The notes: generated by a model not told the origin, from the letters alone. Shown: positions 1 through 5,157, counted from the first letter of the stretch. The stretch is DNA of 6,430 nt from CAZQGJ01 sp964592905 (GCA_964592905.1 CAZQGJ010000041.1:1-6430); one strand, 5' to 3'. Numbers and translations: made by a program.

Positions 1-1155
1 GGCGCTCAGGATTAGTAAAGAGGCGATTAAGTACCAGGTTCGCGGGGCTCTCCTGTAGAGTCGCCAGAGCTGCCTGAGTAAATTAAAGTAGAGGTTACGG
101 CAAACCCGCCAGAGCTGACCGAGCGAGCCTCGTTTCTGACGATCGAGATACGATCTAATCGGGATATGTGGCTCGGCTGGCGTTGATTCTGCCTGGGTCT
201 GTTTCGGCAGAATCTGAGTGACGCTCTGACCGACTTGTTTAACTGTCTGACTCGCCACCGGCAAGATCTTTTCTTCGAAGAAACGGCTACCGTGTTGGCT
301 GAACTGCGTTAGTTTCGGGGCGATCAGCTTGGCGATGAAGCGACCGCCTTCGAGTAACGGTTGCCAAAAGAGCTGCCAATAATAAGTCACGAGGGAGAAG
401 CCGCTATCGATTGGTTGATCAAGATAAATAGTGTCGCGTTGTTGGATTAGAGGCCGATTTTCTAGCGCCGTCTTACTCTCGAACTCGATGACGATGACGG
501 CCAAGTTGCGTTTTTTGAGCGATTTAGCTCGTCTAGCGATGGATTTGGCAGTTTGATCTAGCGGTTCGGCGAGTAGGCGATTAAGTTCTTCAGTCTGAAA
601 GAGCGCAAAGAGAGCAGGCGAGCCGAGTAAGACCCGGTCGTTGGCCGTAATCTCGCCGCTCATCAGGTTAGCAAAGAGCTTTTGGTTGGCGTTAGGTTTG
701 ACCAAGGTATCGGCCGCCTCGTCGGGAGCGTAACCGGTATCGTTGATCGGTGAGAGCTCGTTACTGCGCCAAAAATAGGCCTCGGCTCGACCAAGGCTGG
801 CCAGGTGAAAATCATCATTAATACTTAAGGCGACTAAGGCTTCGAGACCGAATGGTTGTCTGGGGTTATCTTTGCGAATCTGCTCGATCAGCTGGTTGGC
901 CTTGGCTAAGGCGCGTTCGAAGTTAGTCAGAGGCTCGCCGGCCTCTTGCTTAAAAAAGTCACGCGTAATGATATTGATCAACGAGTTGCCAAAAGATTGA
1001 GCGGTCGTCCAAGGGGCGTTAATCTGCAACACAAAATAGAGGGTGCCGCGGTTGGCCTGACCTCGTTCTTGACTGGTCTGAACTTTGGCTGTCAAAAACA
1101 GCTCTGGTACACGCCCAGAATTAGTTACTCGAATATGATTGGCGATCAACGCCAA
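1..1155 (-). CDS. PPM (PP2C)-like domain membrane protein, N-terminal 385 residues (C-terminus beyond window)
   Basis: The minus-strand frame is open from a TTG at 1155-1153 to the left edge. GGAGGG (1167-1162) lies 6 nt before this TTG and an in-frame TAA lies a short way upstream, so the start is well supported. Residues about 36-228 look like a PPM phosphatase-like fold. There is a strand with GTLYFVLQIN, a helix with NFERALAKANQLIEQI, then LEALVALSINDDFHLASLGRAEAYF, and NDRVLLGSPALFALF where active PP2C enzymes have GD-x-hh-x-x-(T/S)DG. The missing aspartate suggests a non-catalytic or altered domain. Residues 230-370 form a linker that becomes rich in Arg and Trp. A membrane segment begins near 373 (WYLIASLLILSA) and continues past the window. 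From memory, similar proteins occur in Saccharibacteria and related candidate phyla, often with a C-terminal propeller-like domain; that part is not visible here. It is divergent from the accessory block, and no strong promoter is visible for it. Confidence 0.8.
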   Translation of the reverse strand, partial: MALIANHIRVTNSGRVPELFLTAKVQTSQERGQANRGTLYFVLQINAPWTTAQSFGNSLINIITRDFFKQEAGEPLTNFERALAKANQLIEQIRKDNPRQPFGLEALVALSINDDFHLASLGRAEAYFWRSNELSPINDTGYAPDEAADTLVKPNANQKLFANLMSGEITANDRVLLGSPALFALFQTEELNRLLAEPLDQTAKSIARRAKSLKKRNLAVIVIEFESKTALENRPLIQQRDTIYLDQPIDSGFSLVTYYWQLFWQPLLEGGRFIAKLIAPKLTQFSQHGSRFFEEKILPVASQTVKQVGQSVTQILPKQTQAESTPAEPHIPIRSYLDRQKRGSLGQLWRVCRNLYFNLLRQLWRLYRRAPRTWYLIASLLILSA

Positions 1156-1210
1156 GGTAGACCCTCCAATCTTTAGTTTAGTTTAACATAGCTTGGGCGC
1201 GAGCGTCATC

Positions 1211-1239
1211 TTGACAATTGGTAATTATTGTACTATAAT
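1211..1239 (+). promoter_or_regulatory. Perfect-consensus sigma-70 promoter of the tiny-membrane-protein unit
   Basis: The -35 box is TTGACA (1211-1216) and the -10 box is TATAAT (1234-1239), separated by exactly 17 bp. Transcription should start near 1246. This places the start downstream of the TTG at 1193, so the longer 65-residue reading of the first small ORF cannot come from this promoter. Confidence 0.85.
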
Positions 1240-1285
1240 CCTCTCAACCTTGATCTGTCGGCCGGATCTGGAGGCACTGAAAAGA

Positions 1286-1390
1286 ATGGATCGTCTGGTG
1301 ATCCGAATCGTAGTGATGTTGACAGTTGTTGGCCTCGGCTGTTTTGCAGCCGCGAGTTGGAACTTCTACCAGCTCTTGGCAAACAAATGA
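1286..1390 (+). CDS. Tiny single-pass membrane protein, 34 residues
   Basis: This is the first ORF on the transcript from the promoter at 1211-1239. I chose the ATG at 1286 because it is the first ATG in this frame after the expected transcription start; GGAGG at 1270-1274 precedes it by 11 nt, which is rather long. The protein begins MDRLVIRIV and has one hydrophobic segment at residues about 4-24, containing GLGCFAAA, then a short WNFYQLLANK tail. The family is not recognised. The stop TGA overlaps the ATG of the next small ORF (ATGA at 1387-1390), a typical arrangement for translational coupling. A hairpin lies inside the ORF (CGGCTG 1336-1341 with CAGCCG 1347-1352). It could be a small membrane regulator, a holin-like or toxin-like peptide, or a subunit of a complex; nothing in the sequence decides. 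That the transcript exists is well supported; that the peptide is made is less so. Confidence 0.55.
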   Translation: MDRLVIRIVVMLTVVGLGCFAAASWNFYQLLANK

Positions 1391-1521
1391 ACGGAGTGAT
1401 TCTCTCCATGATCGCTCCATGGCTAGGGAGAATTATGAAGCTCGCGATGATCTTCATCGTCGTTCTGTCTTTCCTCGGTGCACTGGCTGGCATGGTTATC
1501 TCCCTGACTATGTCGGCCTAG
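1387..1521 (+). CDS. Tiny single-pass membrane protein, 44 residues, ATGA-overlapped with the previous ORF
   Basis: The ORF begins at the ATG overlapping the stop of the preceding ORF and ends with TAG ten bases before a terminator. The protein has a short amphipathic start (MNGVILSMIAPWLGRIMK) and one strong hydrophobic helix at residues about 19-42 (LAMIFIVVLSFLGALAGMV). The start is uncertain. The ATG at 1387 has no good ribosome site of its own and would depend on coupling. The in-frame ATG at 1435 has AGGGAG (1425-1430) only 4 nt before it and would give a 28-residue peptide that is almost all membrane helix. I do not recognise the family. Its place in a two-gene transcript with another tiny membrane protein suggests that the two act together, for example as a heteromeric membrane assembly; this is inference. 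Confidence 0.55.
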   Translation: MNGVILSMIAPWLGRIMKLAMIFIVVLSFLGALAGMVISLTMSA

Positions 1522-1530
1522 CCCGACGCG

Positions 1531-1566
1531 AAGCACCCGACCCCGTAGTGGTTGGGTGCTTTTATT
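1531..1566 (+). terminator. Rho-independent terminator of unit 1
   Basis: The stem pairs 1531-1542 with 1550-1561, 12 bp including one G-T pair and starting AAGCACCC / GGGTGCTT, around a 7-nt loop. It runs into TTTT (1560-1563) followed by ATT. It lies 10 nt after the TAG of the second tiny ORF. Confidence 0.85.
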
Positions 1567-1603
1567 ATGTCTTGAAATCCGATGCATAAGCGGCTAGGCT
1601 GGC

Positions 1604-1632
1604 TTGACAATTGAGAAGTAATTTGCTATTAT
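1604..1632 (+). promoter_or_regulatory. Sigma-70 promoter of unit 2, with extended -10
   Basis: The -35 box is TTGACA (1604-1609) and the -10 box is TATTAT (1627-1632), with 17 bp between them and a TGC extended -10 at 1624-1626. The expected start is near 1639, giving a leader of about 37 nt before the GTG at 1676. It shares the ten bases TTGACAATTG with the unit 1 promoter. Confidence 0.85.
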
Positions 1633-1675
1633 GCGCCTATCGAGCAATCGGCTCGTCTAGCGATCGGAGGCGATC

Positions 1676-2245
1676 GTGTTACTTCAACGGCACCTTAAAC
1701 GGCTCTTTGATGAGATTCTACCTTGGCTTCTGGTTCTCTGTTTCATGTTGCTACTGCTCTATACAATCGTTCGCGGTTTTGTAAAGCCACTGACAGTGCA
1801 ACCCACTGCAATTGTAGCGATCTCGCCTGTCGTTACAGGGTATGTTGACCTCATTGAGCACCTCCCCCTTGCCAAGCGTATCGTAGTTGTGGGCCTGATG
1901 GCTTCGAATCCAGTAGTAGTCAATGAGGATGGCCTCCGGACTTACGACAAACTGTTAGAGAGGCCGGTGTTCGAGCTCGTGCTTCAGCTGCAATATGCTG
2001 TGGGAGAGCGAACTTTACAGTACAATCTCTTGATTCAGCCTGACCTCGTGCAGTACGACGAAGTCAGGCAATTGACTCTGGGTTCAGAGGTTGAAGTAGA
2101 GATCCAAGACACGGCCAGACCGTTTCTCGAAGGCCTAAAGGCGTTACAGGAAGGCGGTCAAGTGCCGCCGAAAGATGTCCAGGTTTTGAACCTCGATCAG
2201 ATCGTACGCATTAGGCCCAAGTCCAAGCCTAAGAGCCCTCCATGA
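1676..2245 (+). CDS. Unrecognised membrane-anchored protein A, 189 residues, probable extracytoplasmic domain
   Basis: The GTG start has GGAGG (1666-1670) 5 nt upstream. The N-terminus is basic (RHLKR, residues 5-9) and is followed by one long membrane helix at about 14-33 (ILPWLLVLCFMLLLLYTIV), so the remaining roughly 155 residues should lie outside the membrane. That part alternates in a beta-like way (KRIVVVGLMASNPVVV at 68-82; VFELVLQLQY at 98-107) and ends in a basic, proline-rich tail (RPKSKPKSPP). There is no lipobox, no signal peptidase site and no known catalytic motif. It resembles the product of the next gene. The shared positions are Y56 and LIE 59-61, Y127 followed by RQL 131-133, G136, and VLNLD 170-174. 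The gene stands alone between its own promoter and a hairpin. I do not recognise the family; a pilus-type or other envelope assembly component is possible but unproven. Confidence 0.8.
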   Translation: MLLQRHLKRLFDEILPWLLVLCFMLLLLYTIVRGFVKPLTVQPTAIVAISPVVTGYVDLIEHLPLAKRIVVVGLMASNPVVVNEDGLRTYDKLLERPVFELVLQLQYAVGERTLQYNLLIQPDLVQYDEVRQLTLGSEVEVEIQDTARPFLEGLKALQEGGQVPPKDVQVLNLDQIVRIRPKSKPKSPP

Positions 2246-2280
2246 GTCCGTCGTTGGACGATTCAAGGCTCAACGAGACG

Positions 2281-2311
2281 AGAGGCAGTATCGACCGATA
2301 CTGCCTCTTAC
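2281..2311 (+). terminator. Hairpin terminator of unit 2 (weak T-tract)
   Basis: AGAGGCAGTATC (2281-2292) pairs perfectly with GATACTGCCTCT (2297-2308) around the loop GACC. The following sequence is TTACATAT rather than a clean T-run, so termination may be partial or assisted. The hairpin is also symmetrical enough to act on either strand. Confidence 0.65.
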
Positions 2312-2325
2312 ATATCTACAGCTAG

Positions 2326-2354
2326 TTGACAGATGAGGATCTCATGCTTAAAAT
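2326..2354 (+). promoter_or_regulatory. Sigma-70 promoter of unit 3, with a dyad in the spacer
   Basis: The -35 box is TTGACA (2326-2331) and the -10 box is TAAAAT (2349-2354), with 17 bp between them. The spacer contains the perfect dyad ATGAG-GAT-CTCAT (2333-2345). Repressor operators are often placed this way, but no regulator is visible in the window. The expected start is near 2361. Confidence 0.8.
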
Positions 2355-2368
2355 CTGTCTATCTGTCT
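2353..2368 (+). repeat. Tandem 8-bp repeat at the unit 3 transcription start
   Basis: Two exact copies of ATCTGTCT lie end to end (2353-2360 and 2361-2368). The first shares two bases with the -10 box and the second covers the expected start site. This may be a binding site, a slippage-prone tract or chance. Confidence 0.6.
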
Positions 2369-2393
2369 GTAACGGTTCCGATAGGAGGTTAAG

Positions 2394-2969
2394 TTGAACC
2401 GTAGTCGTGCCAGATTATCTGGCCTTGAGGTGAATGGCGAGACGATCATGGCCTTGGCCGTCTCTGGGATGACTTTGCTCTATCTGGCGCTCTGTCTCTG
2501 GTATCGACTAGAGTCAGATCGGGTTAGGGCTAGCGCCGATCAGTTACAGCCTTTGACGATGGCCTTGACTAGCACGGCCAACTATCGGGCCCTCATCGAG
2601 GATCTCAAGCGCTCAAATATTCAAGTGTTTGTGCACTCCGTTGTGCCGAAGGTGGTCAAAGCACCCGATACGAGGAATGCCTGGGCGCCGTTACCGGCCA
2701 ACCCGCCACTCGTGCTGACGCTTTCGATCGCCTTGACGCCGATCCTGGCTCACTGTTATTCATTAGAGTATGAGGCAGATCGAGATCAGGCAGAGTACCA
2801 CAAGCTTCGAGAGCTTAGTTGCGGCGATCGCGTCAACTTTCAGTACCGTCAACTGAGCTCACTCTCTAATGATCCAGCGGCAAGGCTGCCAACCAGTGAA
2901 GTGCTGACACTGGATACAGTCATCTCTCCGGATGGCCGTCGTGTCTGGCTCGAGGTCACGCCACCCTAG
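2394..2969 (+). CDS. Unrecognised membrane-anchored protein B, 191 residues, divergent relative of protein A
   Basis: The TTG start has a full AGGAGGT (2383-2389) directly upstream. The N-terminus is basic (RSRAR), with one membrane helix at about 18-37 (IMALAVSGMTLLYLALCLWY) and then a predicted extracytoplasmic part. Residues 40-75 look helical and 76-190 mostly beta. The part outside the membrane aligns with protein A. Y64 and LIE 67-69 match Y56 and LIE 59-61. Y135 and REL 139-141 match Y127 and RQL 131-133, G144 matches G136, and VLTLD 170-174 matches VLNLD 170-174. The distance between the two tyrosines is 71 residues in both proteins. C121 and C143 lie outside the membrane and could form a disulfide; protein A has neither cysteine. 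The gene has its own promoter and terminator. No known family or active site is recognised. Confidence 0.8.
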   Translation: MNRSRARLSGLEVNGETIMALAVSGMTLLYLALCLWYRLESDRVRASADQLQPLTMALTSTANYRALIEDLKRSNIQVFVHSVVPKVVKAPDTRNAWAPLPANPPLVLTLSIALTPILAHCYSLEYEADRDQAEYHKLRELSCGDRVNFQYRQLSSLSNDPAARLPTSEVLTLDTVISPDGRRVWLEVTPP

Positions 2970-2992
2970 CGGCCTCGTTTAACCCTGAAAAT

Positions 2993-3026
2993 AACACCTA
3001 ACGAATCTTCGCTAGGTGTTTTCTTT
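2993..3026 (+). terminator. Rho-independent terminator of unit 3
   Basis: AACACCTA (2993-3000) pairs with TAGGTGTT (3013-3020). The stem continues inward, after one A-C mismatch, through CGAA / TTCG. It is followed by TTTTCTTT and lies 24 nt after the TAG of the protein B gene. Confidence 0.85.
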
Positions 3027-3068
3027 AAATTGAAGCACTGCTTAAGCTCTAGATTTGATAATTGTTGG

Positions 3069-3097
3069 TTGACATTCTGCTGCATAAACCGTATAAT
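3069..3097 (+). promoter_or_regulatory. Perfect-consensus sigma-70 promoter of unit 4
   Basis: The -35 box is TTGACA (3069-3074) and the -10 box is TATAAT (3092-3097), with exactly 17 bp between them. The expected start is near 3104, leaving a leader of about 53 nt. Confidence 0.85.
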
Positions 3098-3103
3098 CTG
3101 CTC

Positions 3104-3150
3104 GACATCATCAGGTGTCCATGATCGACTGCCGCAACCGGCAGTGAGGT
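3104..3150 (+). promoter_or_regulatory. Structured 5' leader ending at the ribosome site of unit 4
   Basis: Two stems can form in the leader: ATCAT (3107-3111) with ATGAT (3121-3125), and CTGCCG-CAAC-CGGCAG (3129-3144). The second ends one base before the Shine-Dalgarno GAGGT (3146-3150). Such a stem could affect ribosome access or mRNA stability. No known riboswitch class is recognised. Confidence 0.45.
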
Positions 3151-3156
3151 TTGGTT

Positions 3157-4089
3157 GTGTCGTTAAATGTAAGGGTCGTGATTCAAGGCAAGCACTCAAC
3201 CCGAGTAGCAATCTCTCGTTATCAGGAGATAATGGAACGAGAGCTAGCTAACGTTCCTATCGAAAAAGGTTGTCTGGAGCTCCAGGTGCGGCCCGTTCAT
3301 GTGACCAGGGGTACATCGCCGCCTGGCGTAAAGTGGTTTGGATACGACCGACACGCTCCGAACAGCTTAGATGCGATTGTCTACGATGAACAACCGACCG
3401 GTAGGCCGGTGAGCTTGATCGTTGGGAATGATGCTGATGTCGGTCTTATTCTCTCTGTCGTATCAGACCGCCTCTATAAGTCGTGGTTAATAGCATTGGA
3501 ACGGAGCCCGACACAAGGTCGTCGTTTCGTCGGTGATCAGCATACTAAGCTGATGCGTCACTCGGTAAAGAATCAAGATCCGACGACTGGGCTCAAGGCT
3601 ATCTTGAGCTCGTGTCGGTCAGATCTGAAGCATCATGAAGGCCAGGTGGCGCATTTTCTCGTCAACAAAAATCGAGAAGGTGCGCTGACTGATCATGTTC
3701 TGCTGACACTGCTTGGCTGTGATCGGCCAGACAGGTTTTGTGCCTTACCTATGGTTCATCTGGTTGAACAGTTTGGCCTAGTCGAACTGCCAGCCGACTA
3801 CAGTGTAAACCCAGACGAGGCACTGGCAATTGAGGTGACGGAGTACTGTCTCATTCAAGCCGAGGCATATGTACAAGAAGTCGACGCTCAAAAAGCCGCT
3901 GTCTGGGAAGCTAAGAGAAAGCAATTGTCTCATGAAGTCGCCGCGGCACGCTTCAAGCTCGATCGGCTCAAGGTTCAACTTGACAAACAGGAGGCTCAGT
4001 TAACAGCGTTAGAGGGGCGGTTAGCTGAGCACCTCGGCACTGAACGTGAACCCTCGTCCAGTGTGACGACGGAAGGCTGCGAAGAATGA
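3157..4089 (+). CDS. Unrecognised 310-residue cytoplasmic protein with C-terminal coiled coil
   Basis: I chose the GTG at 3157 because GAGGT (3146-3150) lies 6 nt before it. The in-frame TTG at 3151 abuts that site and is too close. There is no signal peptide or membrane helix, so a cytoplasmic location is likely. Residues 1-110 are mixed (VRVVIQGKHSTRVAIS, then SLIVGNDADVGLILSVV at 86-102). Residues 110-235 look mainly helical and contain C153, C188, C195 and C231. Residues about 236-293 form a charged coiled coil (AKRKQLSHEVAAARFKLDRL, then VQLDKQEAQLTALEGRLAEH). The tail is short and acidic. No Walker, HTH, nuclease or other catalytic motif is seen. The coiled coil suggests self-association or partner binding, possibly with the membrane-anchored products upstream; that is inference. 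The gene is last in the accessory block, has its own consensus promoter, and ends with TGA six bases before a strong terminator. Confidence 0.8.
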   Translation: MSLNVRVVIQGKHSTRVAISRYQEIMERELANVPIEKGCLELQVRPVHVTRGTSPPGVKWFGYDRHAPNSLDAIVYDEQPTGRPVSLIVGNDADVGLILSVVSDRLYKSWLIALERSPTQGRRFVGDQHTKLMRHSVKNQDPTTGLKAILSSCRSDLKHHEGQVAHFLVNKNREGALTDHVLLTLLGCDRPDRFCALPMVHLVEQFGLVELPADYSVNPDEALAIEVTEYCLIQAEAYVQEVDAQKAAVWEAKRKQLSHEVAAARFKLDRLKVQLDKQEAQLTALEGRLAEHLGTEREPSSSVTTEGCEE

Positions 4090-4094
4090 ACCCC

Positions 4095-4127
4095 AAGGCC
4101 CGCGCTCTAGAGCGCGGGCCTTTTCTT
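4095..4127 (+). terminator. Very strong GC-rich terminator of unit 4
   Basis: A perfect 28-base palindrome at 4095-4122 (AAGGCCCGCGCTC and its complement, loop CTAG) runs into TTTTCTT. It closes the accessory block. On the other strand the hairpin has no T-run, but it also lies downstream of the tRNA gene. Confidence 0.92.
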
Positions 4128-4147
4128 ATAAGATTAAAAACATATCT

Positions 4148-4224
4148 TGGTCGGGGCGGGCGGATTCGAACCGCCGACCTCCGGACCCCCAGCCCGACGC
4201 GCTAACCAGCTACGCTACGCCCCG
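4148..4224 (-). tRNA. tRNA-Pro, anticodon GGG, with encoded CCA
   Basis: Read on the minus strand, the acceptor arms CGGGGCG and CGCCCCG pair perfectly, followed by discriminator A and CCA (4150-4148). The D arm is GCGT / GCGC. The anticodon stem TCGGG / TCCGG closes the loop CTGGGGG, giving anticodon GGG, which reads proline CCC and CCU. The T arm is GGCGG-TTCGAAT-CCGCC. The 77-nt length is normal. The gene lies downstream of and on the same strand as the M50 protease gene, with about 280 bp between. No convincing promoter is visible directly upstream of it. Confidence 0.97.
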
Positions 4225-4505
4225 AAACTTCCGATCGGGCTGCCGTTTGTCTCTGGTTGCAAAGCTGACCTGGCTCCCTTGAGACAAGAGGAGCGGAGTC
4301 AGTAATTCAGCCGAAGCCAAAAACCAACTAGTCGTCAGCGTGGGTATCCGCACTATCGCTCCACAGAACGATAAAATATAGGACGGGCCTTTCAGCCTAG
4401 CACCCGATATGCGTAATATTGAAAGCCAAACGACAACGCGATTCGGAATTAGACCGAGTCTAACAGAATCCCTCAGTGAATAAAAGAGCCAAAATTATGA
4501 ACTTT
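4225..4505. other. Intergenic stretch without an identified gene
   Basis: No protein-coding signal with a ribosome site and no known RNA gene is recognised here. Three small items are visible. TTGTCTC (4247-4253) is the inverse of GAGACAA (4281-4287) across a 27-nt gap. GATTCGG (4440-4446) can pair with CCGAGTC (4454-4460), with one G-U pair, on the plus strand. A short AT-rich tract lies at 4369-4380. The stretch may hold the 5' leader and promoter of the tRNA gene and the 3' end of the protease transcript. Confidence 0.5.
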
Positions 4506-5114
4506 TTATAAAAGATTGCTTAAAAGGCGAATCGGCCAGCTGATCAAGGCCTCGAGAAATCTGACCCCGATTAGGCTGAGAATAATCAGGATGAGGAGCG
4601 TCCATTGGCCATAGACGGTATAGAGTCCTTGCGCCCGCGGCGGTAGTAAGGCCATTAAAATGGCCGAACCATCGAGCGGGGGAAAGGGTAAGAGATTAAA
4701 GAGGGCGAGTACTAAGTTGAGCTGAATACCGATTCTGGAGAAATCCCATGCTATTGAATTTAGCTCAGGGCTAAAGATTAGCAATAGTCCGATCCAGAGG
4801 CCAATCAAGATTAGATTAGCTAACGGTCCGGCCAGGGCGACCAAGATACTATCGCGTTTAGGTGAGCCAAGGCGGCTGGCGTTAACTGGCGTAGGTTTGC
4901 CCCAACCAAAGCCAAAAAGGACCAGAAAAACTGTCCCCATCAGGTCGAGGTGGGCGAGGGGATTAAGGGTAAGGCGGCCGGCGGCCTCGGCAGTATCGTC
5001 GCCTAAGCGACTGGCAGCCAAAGCGTGACTAAGCTCATGAATAGTAATCGCAATCACTAAGTGAGCCAAAGTCAGCCAAAAGTAAGTCGGATTTTCAGCG
5101 ATTGAAGCCAGCAT
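4506..5114 (-). CDS. M50-family (site-2 protease-like) membrane metalloprotease, 202 residues
   Basis: This is an intramembrane zinc protease of the compact site-2 type, which cuts substrates within or next to the membrane. The zinc and catalytic motif HEXXH is HELSH at residues 26-30, inside the first hydrophobic segment. The family's GRLTLNPLAHLD follows at 46-57. The second metal-ligand motif is NLLPFPPLDGS at 140-150, with D148 as the expected ligand. Further hydrophobic segments lie at about 60-72, 89-114, 128-142 and 165-185. The length fits the short form without a PDZ domain. The ATG at 5114 has AAGGA a few bases upstream. The gene is divergent from rpmB across 68 bp, and no strong minus-strand promoter is obvious there (TATAAC within that gap is a weak candidate). 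Substrates cannot be predicted. Confidence 0.92.
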   Translation of the reverse strand: MLASIAENPTYFWLTLAHLVIAITIHELSHALAASRLGDDTAEAAGRLTLNPLAHLDLMGTVFLVLFGFGWGKPTPVNASRLGSPKRDSILVALAGPLANLILIGLWIGLLLIFSPELNSIAWDFSRIGIQLNLVLALFNLLPFPPLDGSAILMALLPPRAQGLYTVYGQWTLLILIILSLIGVRFLEALISWPIRLLSNLL

Positions 5115-5120
5115 TTTATC

Positions 5121-5157
5121 CTTGTCAAAAACAGATTACTCTGTTATATTAGACAAG
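5121..5157. repeat. Nested inverted repeats over the rpmB promoter
   Basis: The outer pair is CTTGTC (5121-5126) and GACAAG (5152-5157). The inner pair is ACAGA (5131-5135) and TCTGT (5140-5144), around TTAC. The inner dyad lies wholly between the -35 and -10 boxes. The two centres differ by about 1.5 bp. This could be an operator for the divergent pair or chance symmetry. Confidence 0.4.
5122..5150 (+). promoter_or_regulatory. Sigma-70 promoter of rpmB
   Basis: The -35 box is TTGTCA (5122-5127) and the -10 box is TATATT (5145-5150), with 17 bp between them. The expected start is near 5157, about 26 nt before the ATG at 5183. Confidence 0.8.

Noticed and set aside
946..1176. Plus-strand ORF of 76 residues
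   Set aside because: It lies almost entirely antisense to the well-supported PPM-like gene and has no recognisable protein features.
1180..1210. Possible att copy of the tRNA-Pro 3' end at the left edge of the accessory block
   Set aside because: Only a loose CTTGGGCGC-like resemblance is present, with no exact repeat of useful length.
1193..1285. Upstream TTG start for the first tiny membrane protein (65 residues)
   Set aside because: The start lies before the -35 box of a perfect promoter, so the transcript would not contain it. It also has no good ribosome site.
1233..1493. Minus-strand ORF of 86 residues
   Set aside because: It is antisense to the tiny-protein unit and has an arginine-rich, serine-rich composition typical of a shadow frame.
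1326..1589. Plus-strand ORF of 87 residues
   Set aside because: It reads through the terminator at 1531-1566 and has no ribosome site; it is a third frame over the tiny-protein unit.
2966..3211. Minus-strand ORF of 81 residues with a lipobox-like LSAC near its start
   Set aside because: It overlies a terminator, a consensus promoter and the start of the coiled-coil gene, begins with TTG and lacks a ribosome site. The lipobox is probably chance.
3030..3251. Plus-strand ORF of 73 residues
   Set aside because: It spans the unit 4 promoter and overlaps the coiled-coil gene in another frame.
3778..3978. Minus-strand ORF of 66 residues
   Set aside because: It is antisense within the coiled-coil gene, with no supporting signal.
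2243..4089. Recoding of TGA as glycine, as in some candidate phyla
   Set aside because: The conserved genes have no in-frame TGA. The TGA ending the coiled-coil gene comes directly before a strong terminator, so it acts as a stop.
4355..4400. ACAGAA followed by TATAGG, reminiscent of the conserved 3' part of RNase P RNA
   Set aside because: The matching 5' conserved element is absent and the available space is too short for an RNase P RNA.
4409..4483. A 24-codon ORF in the intergenic stretch
   Set aside because: It has no ribosome site, no clear promoter and no distinctive composition.
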